From positions 25,100 to 89,099 of the forward strand of contig NZ_JBBEXD010000008.1 in assembly GCF_037782385.1 (NCBI RefSeq): a DNA stretch of 64,000 bases, read 5' to 3'. The notes under the pieces were generated by a model. That model did no database searches, was not told the DNA's origin, and worked only from the letters and a program-made list of their open reading frames with translations. Positions 35,998 to 45,530 of this stretch are shown in pieces (position 1 is the stretch's first letter; each line of letters starts with the position of its first letter). The translations under genes were made by a program, and so were the position numbers. The stretch comes from Ascidiimonas meishanensis. Lineage in GTDB: Bacteria > Bacteroidota > Bacteroidia > Flavobacteriales > Flavobacteriaceae.

Positions 35998-37539
35998 ATG
36001 AGTGACAAAATAGAAATTTTAAGTAAAAAAATTGCTGAAGCCTCTTTAGGAGGTGGTATAAAACGTATTGAAAAACAGCATGCAAAGAAAAAACTAACTG
36101 CCCGTGAGCGTGTAGAGTATCTGCTAGATGAAGGTTCTTTTGAAGAAATGGGAATTTTAGTGACACATCGTACCACTGATTTTGATATGGAAAAACAACA
36201 GTTTTATGGTGATGGAGTGGTAACCGGATATGGAACAATAGACGGGAGGTTGATCTATATTTTTGCACAAGATTTTACGGTATTTGGAGGTGCTCTTTCA
36301 GAAACTCATGCGGAGAAAATATGTAAAATCATGGATATGGCCATGAAGGTTGGAGCTCCATTAATTGGTTTAAATGATTCTGGAGGAGCTAGAATTCAGG
36401 AAGGAGTAAGATCATTAGGCGGTTATGCTGATATTTTTTACCGAAATGTAATGGCTTCTGGAGTGATTCCGCAAATTTCTGCAATCATGGGGCCTTGCGC
36501 AGGAGGTGCTGTATATTCTCCTGCTATGACAGACTTCACTTTAATGGTAGAAGACACTAGTTATATGTTTGTTACTGGTCCTAATGTAGTAAAGACAGTG
36601 ACCAATGAAGAGGTTACTGCAGAAGAGTTAGGCGGGGCTTCCGCACACGCTACAAAAAGCGGCGTAACACACATTACTTCTCCTAACGATGTGGCCTGTT
36701 TAGAAGATGTTAAAAAGCTTTTGAGTTATATGCCACAAAGCAACCGAGAGAAACCTCATTCATTACCCTATAAAATAGGAGAAGAATTACGAACAGAGTT
36801 AATGAATATTGTACCCGAAAACCCTAATAAGCCTTATGATATGCATAAGGTAATTAACGGGGTTATTGATGCTGATAGTTTTTTTGAAATCCATAAAGAC
36901 TACGCTGAAAATATTATTGTAGGTTTTGCCAGATTAGCAGGAAAAAGTGTGGGGGTTATTGCCAATCAGCCAATGTCTTTAGCGGGCGTTTTAGATGTAA
37001 AAAGTGCTACAAAAGCAGCTAGATTTACTAGGTTTTGTGATTGCTTTCATATACCACTATTGGTATTGGTAGATGTTCCTGGTTTTTTACCGGGAACAGA
37101 TCAAGAATGGAATGGCATCATTGTACATGGAGCCAAATTATTATATGCATTGAGCGAAGCTACCGTGCCTAAAGTTACCGTGATTACCCGTAAGGCTTAT
37201 GGAGGTGCGTATGACGTGATGAATTCCAAACATATTGGTGCCGATTTCAATTATGCCTGGCCAGGTGCTGAAATAGCCGTTATGGGTGCGAAAGGTGCCA
37301 GTGAAATAATTTTCAGAAAAGAAATTATGGAAGCGGAGAACCCGGCAACAAAACTCGCCGAAAAAGAGGCAGAATATGCTGAGAAATTTGCGAATCCATA
37401 TCGTGCTGCGAAACGTGGTTTTATAGATGAGGTAATTTTGCCCGAAACTACTAGGAGAAAGTTAATTAAAACCTTTGCCATGTTAGCCACCAAAGAAGAA
37501 AAACTCCCAGAAAAGAAGCACGGAAATATTCCCTTGTAA
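35998..37539 (+). CDS. Acyl-CoA carboxylase beta subunit (propionyl-CoA carboxylase-like)
   Basis: 513 residues from ATG 35998 (MSDKIEILSKKIAEASLGGG); an in-frame upstream ATG lies inside accC and is rejected. It has the two crotonase-like carboxyltransferase halves: N-terminal GLNDSGGARIQEGVRSLGGY and IMGPCAGGAVYSPAMTDF, and C-terminal FLPGTDQEWNGIIVHGAKLL with YGGAYDVM. It transfers CO2 from biotin to propionyl-CoA or a related acyl-CoA, feeding methylmalonyl-CoA metabolism. Last gene of the unit, with a terminator after it. Confidence 0.92.
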   Translation: MSDKIEILSKKIAEASLGGGIKRIEKQHAKKKLTARERVEYLLDEGSFEEMGILVTHRTTDFDMEKQQFYGDGVVTGYGTIDGRLIYIFAQDFTVFGGALSETHAEKICKIMDMAMKVGAPLIGLNDSGGARIQEGVRSLGGYADIFYRNVMASGVIPQISAIMGPCAGGAVYSPAMTDFTLMVEDTSYMFVTGPNVVKTVTNEEVTAEELGGASAHATKSGVTHITSPNDVACLEDVKKLLSYMPQSNREKPHSLPYKIGEELRTELMNIVPENPNKPYDMHKVINGVIDADSFFEIHKDYAENIIVGFARLAGKSVGVIANQPMSLAGVLDVKSATKAARFTRFCDCFHIPLLVLVDVPGFLPGTDQEWNGIIVHGAKLLYALSEATVPKVTVITRKAYGGAYDVMNSKHIGADFNYAWPGAEIAVMGAKGASEIIFRKEIMEAENPATKLAEKEAEYAEKFANPYRAAKRGFIDEVILPETTRRKLIKTFAMLATKEEKLPEKKHGNIPL

Positions 37540-37563
37540 TTAAGTCAATGTATTAAACAGATG

Positions 37564-37623
37564 AAAAGAACCAGCTAAATTTTGGATTCCCCCGTTCCTT
37601 ATAATTTAGCCGGTTCTTTTTTT
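37564..37623 (+). terminator. Terminator after the carboxylase genes
   Basis: Stem AAAAGAACCAGCTAAAT / ATTTAGCCGGTTCTTTT with one mismatch and a ~25-nt loop, followed by a run of seven T. It lies 24 nt after the carboxylase stop. Confidence 0.8.
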
Positions 37624-37650
37624 AAAAAGAAGTGGTTAATTAAATAAAAC

Positions 37651-38019
37651 CTAAGCAGTAGCTTCTTCTTTTTTTCTAGTTTCCGCAAATTTTTCAATCA
37701 GGCTTGGCACTTTTTCAAATACAGCTGCTAGGCCGCTTGTTTTGCCGGCAGGAAGAAACGAAATTTCGTCTTCTCTAGTCACCAGAAAACCAATAGGTTC
37801 TATACCTATTCCGGCACCGGCACCTCCACCTTGTCCTTTTCCTTTTTTCGATTCTCCACCTTCACCTGCACCTGAGCCAAAGCCCATGCCTACTTTAATG
37901 ACTGGTACACACTTAAATTCACCTAATTCAAACTGTGCACCAACAACGGTGTCTGTTTTAGCTTCAGACTCAATAAAGTCTGTTATTTTTCCTAATAATT
38001 CTTCAAAATGTAGTTCCAT
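37651..38019 (-). CDS. YtfJ/GerW-family protein
   Basis: 122 residues from ATG 38019 (MELHFEELLGKITDFIESEA). Members are known as YtfJ (GerW) from spore-forming Bacillus, but related proteins occur in non-sporulating bacteria with unknown function. The family pattern VVGAQFELGEFKCVPVIKVG, a Gly/Ser/Lys-rich loop and IGFLVTREDEISFLPAG are present. It follows a YtfI-like gene by 11 nt, the same partner as in Bacillus. No sporulation role is expected in this organism. Confidence 0.82.
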   Translation of the reverse strand: MELHFEELLGKITDFIESEAKTDTVVGAQFELGEFKCVPVIKVGMGFGSGAGEGGESKKGKGQGGGAGAGIGIEPIGFLVTREDEISFLPAGKTSGLAAVFEKVPSLIEKFAETRKKEEATA

Positions 38020-38030
38020 GATGTGTTTTT

Positions 38031-38537
38031 TTAAATATTTATAAATGATCTGATAAGCCATAAAGGCCTGTTTTCTACACACAGCAATAAGCTGTTCTTA
38101 CCTTCAAAATTGATACGAAACGTTCCTTTTGTTCTATTCAAAAAAACAAAAACCGGATATAACTTGGCATTTTCAATACAATCTCCTGTATCTATATCCA
38201 ACTGGCATTTTTTGATCTCAAAAGAACGTAGTATTCGCAGGGCGGATTTCAGATTTAAAACACTATATTTTTTCTTTTTACTACTTTTCTCAGTGATTTC
38301 TAATTCTTTTTTCTTAGTGGTTTTCTTTTTTAATGGATAGAAGTTAAAGTTTAAGAAAAAGATCTTAAGTTTTACTTTTATGAGCTGCTTTTCATCTCCT
38401 GTAATAAATACTTTGGCAAGTCCCTTAACTTGAAGATAATAGTTTTGGTTTACCGTATCTATAGATATAATTACCGGTACAAATAGCAGATAGAGAATCA
38501 CTGCAAAAAATACTGACAAAAAAATGATGAGTAACAT
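38031..38537 (-). CDS. YtfI-like (DUF2953) membrane-anchored protein
   Basis: 168 residues with an N-terminal membrane helix (LLIIFLSVFFAVILYLLFV). A short soluble domain follows after a Lys/Thr-rich linker (KKKTTKKKELEITEKSSKKK). It is the partner gene of YtfJ, as ytfI is in Bacillus, and the fold pattern (IKKCQLDIDTGDCIENAKLY) fits DUF2953. Family assignment rests partly on the neighbour. Function unknown. Confidence 0.6.
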   Translation of the reverse strand: MLLIIFLSVFFAVILYLLFVPVIISIDTVNQNYYLQVKGLAKVFITGDEKQLIKVKLKIFFLNFNFYPLKKKTTKKKELEITEKSSKKKKYSVLNLKSALRILRSFEIKKCQLDIDTGDCIENAKLYPVFVFLNRTKGTFRINFEGKNSLLLCVENRPLWLIRSFINI

Positions 38538-38854
38538 TTATTCCGCCTTTGTGCAAAGTAACTAAATCACGCTGCGCAATACCATGATAATTGTCATACA
38601 CGGCGGATAATTCACCTACTTTAACAATTAGAATTTGGAGTTCTTTTGTTTTTTATTGCAAATGATTAGAACTTGTGAAGAATTAGTAACACAAAAAACT
38701 GAAATAGAAGGAATAAAAACACGTTTTGGAACACTCCTAAAAAAAGTGAATTAATTTTAATAGGGAAAGTCAAAGGCTTTAGAGAGACCTATGACTGTGA
38801 TGTTTCTCAAAAGGTTCTTTGAGTTGATACCAAATTACAGAGAAAGACTTACGA
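38538..38854. other. Intergenic region with a possible small ORF
   Basis: 317 nt. A minus-strand CAAAGTAA (38554-38561) is one base off a -7 element for the YtfI-like gene. ATGATAATTGTCAT (38584-38597) is a near-perfect palindrome (12 of 14). A 30-codon plus-strand ORF (38662-38754, MIRTCEELVTQKTE...) has no known relative. Confidence 0.35.
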
Positions 38855-39469
38855 TTACTTCTTTTCAAAAACATACCATACTTCTCCAGTATTTGGATTA
38901 AAACTTACTTTAAGCAGACCAAGTTCGCTTGAAATAAAATAGTTACCTTCTATTTTTAGTTCTTTACCGTTAAGCCAAGCTTGTACATTTCCATCTCTAT
39001 AATAAAATGTAATTCCGTTGGTGAAAACTAGACTTACATTCTTCTGGTGGCCCTTGTCTGAGCCAAATAACATTTTACGTGCAATACGTACATTACCATC
39101 AGAGGGAGTATATTTTTTCGTAGCGTAGCTTTTCTTAGTATATGTCTCGTGTTTTTTGAGCTCTACTTTCCCATTTTCAATGTCAAAACTATCTGGAGTT
39201 TTTTTCCATGATGGAAAAACATAAAGCGAATGCTTTCCAATGATTTTATAAGAACCTACTTTGTTGAGTTCTTCTGTGTTTAAAATAGTTTCTCCAGATT
39301 CATCTTGTAAAATGAAGGAAGTTCCCGGAGGATAGTTAACATTTTCTTGGTTGTCTAAAGTAATGCTTAGATATGGGTCAAGATCTTCGGCTTTAAGTTC
39401 TGTTTGGGTAGCAGCAAACGCTATCATGCTAAAATTTAAAAGGACAAACATTAAAATTGAATTTTTCAT
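38855..39469 (-). CDS. Secreted protein of unknown function
   Basis: 204 residues from ATG 39469 (MKNSILMFVLLNFSMIAFAA, a signal peptide with an AFAA cleavage site). The mature part is beta-rich and lysine-rich, with Trp-containing strands (VQAWLNGKELKIEG; GEVWYVFEKK at the C-terminus). No family was recognised. It is periplasmic or secreted. A minus-strand TATTTTTG element sits 22 nt upstream. Confidence 0.65.
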   Translation of the reverse strand: MKNSILMFVLLNFSMIAFAATQTELKAEDLDPYLSITLDNQENVNYPPGTSFILQDESGETILNTEELNKVGSYKIIGKHSLYVFPSWKKTPDSFDIENGKVELKKHETYTKKSYATKKYTPSDGNVRIARKMLFGSDKGHQKNVSLVFTNGITFYYRDGNVQAWLNGKELKIEGNYFISSELGLLKVSFNPNTGEVWYVFEKK

Positions 39470-39490
39470 AAGATCATTTTTTGTTTTCCT

Positions 39491-39498
39491 CAAAAATA
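39491..39498 (-). promoter_or_regulatory. Possible -7 element for the secreted protein
   Basis: The minus strand reads TATTTTTG, matching TAnnTTTG, 22 nt upstream of the start codon. No TTG at the -33 position was found within the normal spacing. Confidence 0.4.
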
Positions 39499-39660
39499 CC
39501 TTGAACACAGATGCTTTAAAAACCCTTTCAGATGAATGAACCTATAGATCGATGAATGGAACTTGAATTTTTTCAAGAAGCAATTAAATATACTTTGTGC
39601 TATTGCCAAAGTAAACTAAAATGCTTTAAGAGATATCAATTTCTTTTCTATTTTTACCAA

Positions 39661-40848
39661 ATGTTTCCGGACTTTAATATTTATAGTACGCCCTTATTGT
39701 TTTTATCAATACAGGGAATTATTTTTTCTATCTTACTTTTAAGAAGGTATACTGTGCTAAAAAATAAATCAGATTTATTTCTAGCACTTATACTATTAAT
39801 AACCTGTTATCACCAGTCTTCATATACCTTGGGTTTTATGAATTGGTACGATACGTTTAAGAATACAAAGATCAATTATTACTTGGTGAACTTATCATTT
39901 GCACTAGCTCCTTTAATTTATTTTTATTTTCGTGCCATCACCAAGCCTAAAGCACCTTTTACTAAAATAGATAGCCTGCATTTTATTCCGGTAGCTATTC
40001 TTCTTGTGGTTAAACTGTATATTCTTATTTATGATGCTAGCCAACCAGATTTTTCTAGCAGCCAAAACGGATACCTGGTGATTAATTTCCAATGGAAGTA
40101 TGTTGACCCAATTGCCACCCTGCTAGCTATTTTACAAATGTTAGTTTATCTAGTATTCTCTTTTCAGCTTTTAAAATCTTACAGAGAAAAACTAACTCAT
40201 TACTTCTCCAACACATTTAAAATTCAACTAAACTGGCTTTATACATTTTTAATTATTTACACTTTTCTGTATTTGTACTATAGTTTTCAGGTAGTTATTA
40301 ATGCGATGATTGTAGATTTGAGCTGGCGTCAAGAATGGTGGTATTATTTGTTGTCTGGGCTCGCCATTATTTATGTAGGCATTAAAGGTTATTTCACCAA
40401 TTTAGACGCACTAAGAGAAATTGAATTAGAATCATTTCTTCATCAAAAAAAGAATATTTTCCTTCCGCAGAAGGTCAAAGCGAATTCACCACTTGAATTA
40501 TCAGACGGCATTAAAATACTCAAGAAAGAGATAGAAATCTATTTTGCCACTTCAAAGCCGTTCTTAGAACCAGACCTTACGCTAGTTAGACTGGCAGATG
40601 CATTACAAACTTCACGAGAAGAACTTTCTGAAGCTATTAACAAAGGTTTTGAAATGAAGTTTAATGATTTTATTAATCAGTACCGTATTGAAGAATTTAA
40701 AAGAAAGATTTCAGAAGGGAAACACAAACAATTATCCTTACTTGGGTTAGCCTATGAATGTGGTTTTAATAGCAAGGCTACCTTTAATAGGTCTTTTAAA
40801 AAAGTAGTCGCTTCTTCGCCTACAGAATATCTTCAAGGTCTTAAATAA
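39661..40848 (+). CDS. AraC-family regulator with N-terminal membrane sensor
   Basis: 395 residues from ATG 39661 (MFPDFNIYSTPLLFLSIQGI). Six or seven hydrophobic helices fill the first ~250 residues (for example IIFSILLLRRY, LVNLSFALAPLIYFYF, LLSGLAIIYVGIKGYF). The C-terminal domain is an AraC HTH: LTLVRLADALQTSREELSEA, NDFINQYRIEEFKRKI and LGLAYECGFNSKATFNRSFK. Such membrane AraC proteins are common in Bacteroidota. The S41 peptidase 119 nt downstream is a likely target or co-regulated gene. Confidence 0.88.
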   Translation: MFPDFNIYSTPLLFLSIQGIIFSILLLRRYTVLKNKSDLFLALILLITCYHQSSYTLGFMNWYDTFKNTKINYYLVNLSFALAPLIYFYFRAITKPKAPFTKIDSLHFIPVAILLVVKLYILIYDASQPDFSSSQNGYLVINFQWKYVDPIATLLAILQMLVYLVFSFQLLKSYREKLTHYFSNTFKIQLNWLYTFLIIYTFLYLYYSFQVVINAMIVDLSWRQEWWYYLLSGLAIIYVGIKGYFTNLDALREIELESFLHQKKNIFLPQKVKANSPLELSDGIKILKKEIEIYFATSKPFLEPDLTLVRLADALQTSREELSEAINKGFEMKFNDFINQYRIEEFKRKISEGKHKQLSLLGLAYECGFNSKATFNRSFKKVVASSPTEYLQGLK

Positions 40849-40967
40849 AATGCTTTCTAATTGAAAATTGACGTCTCAATTCGTGGGTGATACCTAATTA
40901 CCACCATTTGAAACGACTGATTTTTTTATTCTCCCGACTTTTGAATCGTTCATAAAAAACATACAAC

Positions 40968-42779
40968 ATGAAAAATTCAAAGTCAAATCAATTATTGCTA
41001 AAGCTTATACAAAGCTGGATTATATTAGTACTAGTCTCTTGTAATGCACAAGAAAAAACCATCACCTTAAAAGTAGATACCAATGCTTTAAAAGGGGTTG
41101 AAAAAGTATCGGTAAAAGGGAATATACAACCACTATCTTTAACTGAAGAGTACCTATTGACTGATGCTAATAAAGATGGTGTTTATGAGGCGACTATTAC
41201 CTTTACCACTTCAAAACCCAATCTAAGATTTAAATTTAGCGTAAATGGGTATCCAGAATTAGAAGGTGATGATGCAAGAAAAATTTGGTTTGGAAAGCAA
41301 CCCATGACCAAAGAATATGTGTATAATGAATTTAGATACTATAACCAAGACCAACTTGCAAAACTCACTTACACTCCAAGTCAGATTGAAGAAGATCTTA
41401 AAATCCTTCAAAAGATTTTACCGTTTGTACATCCTGCAGTTTATAAGTATAGAGATTCTCTAACACTCCAAAATGATTTTAAAATCTTGGAGGAAGAACT
41501 CAAAAGAAACCCTACTATTTCTAATGCTTATGGAGAAGTTTCAAAACTTGCGGCTAAAATTAAATGTAGCCATACCTTTACCAACCCCTGGAATCAGGGA
41601 GTTAATGTAAAAATGGCACTTTTTAACCAGCCAGATAAAATACCTTTTACGTTTAACCGAATTGGAAAGCGTTTATTTATTGATAAGAATGCTTCAGACA
41701 ATGAGGCGCTTTCTAAGGGATTGGAGCTGGTAGCACTCAATGGAGTAGCTATTGATGAAGTACTCACCAACTTGATGCAATATATTGCTTCTGATGGTAA
41801 TAATACAGAAAAGCAGTTGGAAAGGCTTTTGGTAACTGGAGAAGAAAAGTTTGCATTTTTTGATATTTTCTATCCTATTGCCTATGGCAGTGCAGATGTC
41901 TTTTCTTTAACACTTAAAGACCTCAAAACAAATCAAACCTTTGAGACCAAAGTAAAAGCTACCTCAAAAACAAACAGAACCAAAGTGCTTATAGAGCGTT
42001 ATGGCAAAATTGCTACTTCTGTAAGAGAAGGTTGGAATTTTGAGTTGATAGATGCTCAAACCGCAAAACTATCTATGAAATCTTTTGCAGTACAACGTAA
42101 TGAGTTTGATTGGAAAGCCTATTTAAATGATGTTTTTGAGCAATTGGAAAATAAATCTATCACCAATTTTATTATAGATATAAGAGGTAATGAAGGCGGG
42201 CAAGGTGAAGTAGGGGAGTATATACTGGAAAGAGTGATTCAAAAACCTCTTAAAATTCAGGATATGCAGTCTACCGTATCTTATCTGAAAATACCAGAAG
42301 AATTTAAAAAATATATAAAAACCTGGGATAAGTTTCCTTATAGTTTTAAAGGAAAATATACAGAAAAGCGAGATGGAGTCTATGTATTAAAATCAAAATA
42401 TAGCGTAAAAGAAAAAGTATATAAGCCTTTGAAAAATGGTTATAAGGGAAAGGTGTTTTTGTTAACAGATGCCTCCAATAGTTCTGCTACTCACCTAATG
42501 GCGGCTTACGCAAAGCAAGCGGAAGAAATTACCATAGTAGGTCAGGAAACAGGTGGTAATCAATTAGGAACCAACGGTAGTTTTATGTTCTTTTTAAGGT
42601 TGCTAAATACATTTGTAGAATTAGACATTCCCGTCATAAATATGTATGTGCCTGTAGGAACTACACCAAAAGACGGCGGTATACAACCAGATGTTAGCGT
42701 GATAAGGAAAGCAACAGATTTTATAAATAACAAGGATGTAGAACTTGCTAAAGTGCTAGAAATCATTAAAGAACAATAA
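40968..42779 (+). CDS. S41-family peptidase, lipoprotein
   Basis: 603 residues with a lipobox (VSCNAQ, Cys ~25). A carbohydrate-binding-like beta domain spans ~28-115, followed by the C-terminal-processing-peptidase domain. Visible motifs are FIIDIRGNEGG, then LTDASNSSATHLM, where the catalytic Ser of SxxT/SSAT lies (~residue 507), and GQETGGNQ. S41 enzymes degrade or process exported proteins. It follows the AraC gene and may be its target. Confidence 0.85.
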   Translation: MKNSKSNQLLLKLIQSWIILVLVSCNAQEKTITLKVDTNALKGVEKVSVKGNIQPLSLTEEYLLTDANKDGVYEATITFTTSKPNLRFKFSVNGYPELEGDDARKIWFGKQPMTKEYVYNEFRYYNQDQLAKLTYTPSQIEEDLKILQKILPFVHPAVYKYRDSLTLQNDFKILEEELKRNPTISNAYGEVSKLAAKIKCSHTFTNPWNQGVNVKMALFNQPDKIPFTFNRIGKRLFIDKNASDNEALSKGLELVALNGVAIDEVLTNLMQYIASDGNNTEKQLERLLVTGEEKFAFFDIFYPIAYGSADVFSLTLKDLKTNQTFETKVKATSKTNRTKVLIERYGKIATSVREGWNFELIDAQTAKLSMKSFAVQRNEFDWKAYLNDVFEQLENKSITNFIIDIRGNEGGQGEVGEYILERVIQKPLKIQDMQSTVSYLKIPEEFKKYIKTWDKFPYSFKGKYTEKRDGVYVLKSKYSVKEKVYKPLKNGYKGKVFLLTDASNSSATHLMAAYAKQAEEITIVGQETGGNQLGTNGSFMFFLRLLNTFVELDIPVINMYVPVGTTPKDGGIQPDVSVIRKATDFINNKDVELAKVLEIIKEQ

Positions 42780-43664
42780 TACGAATCAGCAAGATTTTTA
42801 ATGAAATCAACTCTATGCGAAAAAAATCATAGTAGTTTTGTTTTTTATGATCGTAATCTATAGGTTTCGGGAGTTTAGAAAGGAAGTAATTATACTACAA
42901 AAGCTTTTTCTCTAATTTCCCGAAATCTTATTATTTTAATGTCAGTTCGACGTAAATAAGAATTAAAAATCGAGTTCGAAATTGTCTTTTTACGCAGTAT
43001 AACAAGGTTTTCCGTTAAGAATTTTCGAAGCCTTGTAGAAAATTTAGGAAAACCTTGTGGTTTTGTCCACTTCTTGGACAAAAATACCTTGGAAAAAGTG
43101 TCTTTTCTTTTGGTTCGTTTTCTTTGGACAAGCAAAGAAAATGAACGTAAGTAGCTTATATACAATGTTTTTAATAATTCAAAGACCATATTTAAGATTA
43201 AAATATAAAACTGAAATTAGATCGAAATCACGTTATTTTATTATTTAATGTGGAAAATAATTGGTTGATCTATAGCCTTAAAAGGATCAAAGATTTCTTC
43301 CTGTAAAGGTGGGGTTTGACTCCGCTCACCCACAATTCTACGCAGGCGACCAAACTAATACTTCTAATTTTTTCTTTTTGTAAATTATACTTTACACTTA
43401 AAACATAAAGTCTATGATGTTGGGAATACCAAAGCTTCAAAAATTATAATAAGACGTTTAGAACAAATATTTAAAAAAGCTTCGCTTGTTTCGTAAAAAT
43501 ATTTGCGATGAAGACCTAGATGGATATCTGGTTCTTTAAGCCGATACCTTTTCAATATTTACTCACTCTTGATCAAGAAATCTTATACATGAATGGACCT
43601 TGAGGATTGGGACGAATTGCGGTTTAAAAAAAGATTTAAAAGGTACAACACAGAAGGTTGGTTA
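42780..43664. other. 885-nt gene-free region with palindromes
   Basis: No credible ORF is present; the short reading frames are shadows. Four inverted repeats cluster at 42861-43146 (described separately). Positions 43308-43365 have GGTGGGGTTTGACTCC followed by GCTCACCCAC, a further short inverted repeat. From about 43440 the sequence reads like a degraded gene with many stops, not identifiable. Confidence 0.5.
42861..43146. repeat. Cluster of nested inverted repeats
   Basis: Four inverted repeats lie in succession: TTTCGGGA (42865) with TCCCGAAA (42918); CAAGGTTTTCC (43003-43013) with GGAAAACCTTG (43047-43057); TTTTGTCCA (43061-43069) with TGGACAAAA (43075-43083); and GTTCGTTTTCTTTG (43113-43126) with CAAAGAAAATGAAC (43133-43146, one G-U). 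Such arrays suggest a mobile palindromic repeat or a structured RNA. They follow the S41 gene by ~80 nt. Copy number elsewhere cannot be seen here. Confidence 0.6.
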
Positions 43665-44507
43665 CTAAGTGATTTCTATATGTAAAGAGGTCTTCAACTG
43701 TGCTTGAGCATCGCCACGTACCGAGCCTGAAACAGGCATGGTATTTTCGTAATGCACACTTGAACAAACAGGAATGTGCATATTTGCCGTGGCAATACCA
43801 TTACTTGGGTCAAAACCTATCCATCCGGCACCGGGTAGAAAAACCTCTACCCAGGCATGCAGTTCATATTGAGGGTCTTCTACATCTACATAGTAGTAAC
43901 CACTCACAAACCGTGCGGCTAGACCAAGGTTACGTAACAAGTGTATTTGCATCCAGCTTAAATCACGGCAAGAACCTGTTTTACCTTCAAAGGTTTCTTG
44001 TGGATGAAATGGCACTCCTGTTTCCCTAATTTCTAAGTTAAAATCATGATGTATTTGTATGGTGAGCTGCGATAAAAAAGAAATAGTGTTTGAAGCTACT
44101 TGGTTAAGAATATTTTTGCCATAATCAAGTAAAGAACTGCTTATTTTTGTTGAAGTCAAATAAAGTGCCAACATAGGAAGCAATTGCTTAGGATATTCAA
44201 ACGGCATTTGATTACAGTTTACAGGATGCACTAAAAAATTGAACGGTTCAAAGGGTTTAATATTCAATACCGCTACTGATTTAATGTGAATATTATTATG
44301 CATTCCAGTAAACCAACAAAAATATACTACGTTTCCTTCGGCATCTAATTGTTCTGATATTCCAGAAGGTGATGGTGACAAGTCTAGATGATACAATTCT
44401 AAATCAAGAAATGGCATACTTTTAGGCTTGAACCTTAAATAATGGGGTTCTATAAAAACCTCTTTGTTAAAGTTGTACTCCGTTTTGTGAACTATTTTTA
44501 TACGCAT
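43665..44507 (-). CDS. Transglutaminase-like cysteine protease
   Basis: 280 residues. Catalytic triad visible: Cys180 (GKTGSCRDLSW), His217 (ELHAWVEVF) and Asp233 (GFDPSNG). An N-terminal bacterial transglutaminase beta domain precedes it (start MRIKIVHKTEYNFN). The protein is cytoplasmic. The cluster with alpha-E and ATP-grasp proteins is known in many bacteria and has been linked to amide-bond formation or hydrolysis on peptides, but the product is unknown. It is last in its operon, 49 nt after the alpha-E gene. Confidence 0.9.
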   Translation of the reverse strand: MRIKIVHKTEYNFNKEVFIEPHYLRFKPKSMPFLDLELYHLDLSPSPSGISEQLDAEGNVVYFCWFTGMHNNIHIKSVAVLNIKPFEPFNFLVHPVNCNQMPFEYPKQLLPMLALYLTSTKISSSLLDYGKNILNQVASNTISFLSQLTIQIHHDFNLEIRETGVPFHPQETFEGKTGSCRDLSWMQIHLLRNLGLAARFVSGYYYVDVEDPQYELHAWVEVFLPGAGWIGFDPSNGIATANMHIPVCSSVHYENTMPVSGSVRGDAQAQLKTSLHIEIT

Positions 44508-44556
44508 CTACGATATACTTGATTTAATGTTTGGTTATTTTCACCTTTAGACCAAA

Positions 44557-45519
44557 TTATTGCTGTGTTTGAGTAATCTGTGTATTGAAAAAAGAATCAT
44601 AAAAATGGGTTGAAATTTTATTGAGTTTTTGTTGAAATTCATCAAGGTACTCATGAAGACCACTCTTAAAGATATCTTCTATCTCGGCAAATTCTAATTC
44701 AGCCTTTAATTTGCCTAATTGTTTTTCAGCAATATTGGTGAATCCGCTTGAATTTCCTGTTATGGCATTTACAGATTGTTCTGCTTGAATAAGACAACAC
44801 AGCATGGAACGTGGGAAGGTTTTATCTAAGATGAGAAACTCAGATATATTCATGGCTGTGAGTTTACCATATTTTTTTCTATACATATCATAGGCACTAA
44901 CAGATTTAAGCAGCGCCGCCCACTGCATCAAATCTAAAGGAGTTCCAACCGCCTCAGAATTGGAAAGTAGAATATGATATTTAACATCAATTACCCTAGA
45001 TGTTTTATCTGCACGTTCTAATACCTGACCGATTTTACCAAAATGCCATCCGTCATTTCTAGAAATAGTTGAGTCAAAAATTCCGTATAACAGTTGACAA
45101 TCACTTTTAATTTTTTTGAAAAAAATTCTAGGATCACCTGTTTTCCAATGTTTTTTTTCCAATCCTTCTTTCACAAAGAAATAGATTGAATTTATTTGTT
45201 CCCAGACCTCTTTGGTTATTTCAGGTCTTACTGCTCTGGCATTCTCACGAGCTTTTGTGATACAACTGTAAATTGAATTTGGATTCTTTGGGTCAAAGCC
45301 TAGAAAATAAATGACCTCTTTTTTACCTACCTTTTGATACAGCGATTCATATAAAGGCCAATCACCAGTGATAACTACTAAGGGTTTCCATTGTTCCATT
45401 GCATCCGATGGTGATTCTAGCGCCAGATTGAAATTTACATCCATAAATCGAGCATAGTTTTCTGCCCTTTCTATGTATCTATTCATCCAATATATGGTAT
45501 TTGCTACTCTACTTAACAT
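44557..45519 (-). CDS. Alpha-E domain protein
   Basis: 320 residues, all-helical. The start LSRVANTIYWMNRYIERAEN is the hallmark of the alpha-E (DUF403) family. Conserved WHFGKIGQVLERADKTSRVID also fits. Family members are always encoded with the ATP-grasp and transglutaminase proteins and are thought to be part of the same enzyme system; the exact role is unknown. It lies 11 nt after the ATP-grasp gene. Confidence 0.92.
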   Translation of the reverse strand: MLSRVANTIYWMNRYIERAENYARFMDVNFNLALESPSDAMEQWKPLVVITGDWPLYESLYQKVGKKEVIYFLGFDPKNPNSIYSCITKARENARAVRPEITKEVWEQINSIYFFVKEGLEKKHWKTGDPRIFFKKIKSDCQLLYGIFDSTISRNDGWHFGKIGQVLERADKTSRVIDVKYHILLSNSEAVGTPLDLMQWAALLKSVSAYDMYRKKYGKLTAMNISEFLILDKTFPRSMLCCLIQAEQSVNAITGNSSGFTNIAEKQLGKLKAELEFAEIEDIFKSGLHEYLDEFQQKLNKISTHFYDSFFNTQITQTQQ

Positions 45520-45530
45520 GCGTTTTTATT

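Noticed and set aside
43057..43248. Plus-strand frame of 63 codons in the gene-free region
   Set aside because: It runs through the palindromic arms and reads as Phe/Trp/Lys-rich; it is better explained by the repeat structure.
43308..43365. Possible tRNA-like sequence (GGTGGGGTTTGACTCC)
   Set aside because: No cloverleaf can be drawn; only a short GTGGG/CCCAC inverted repeat is present.
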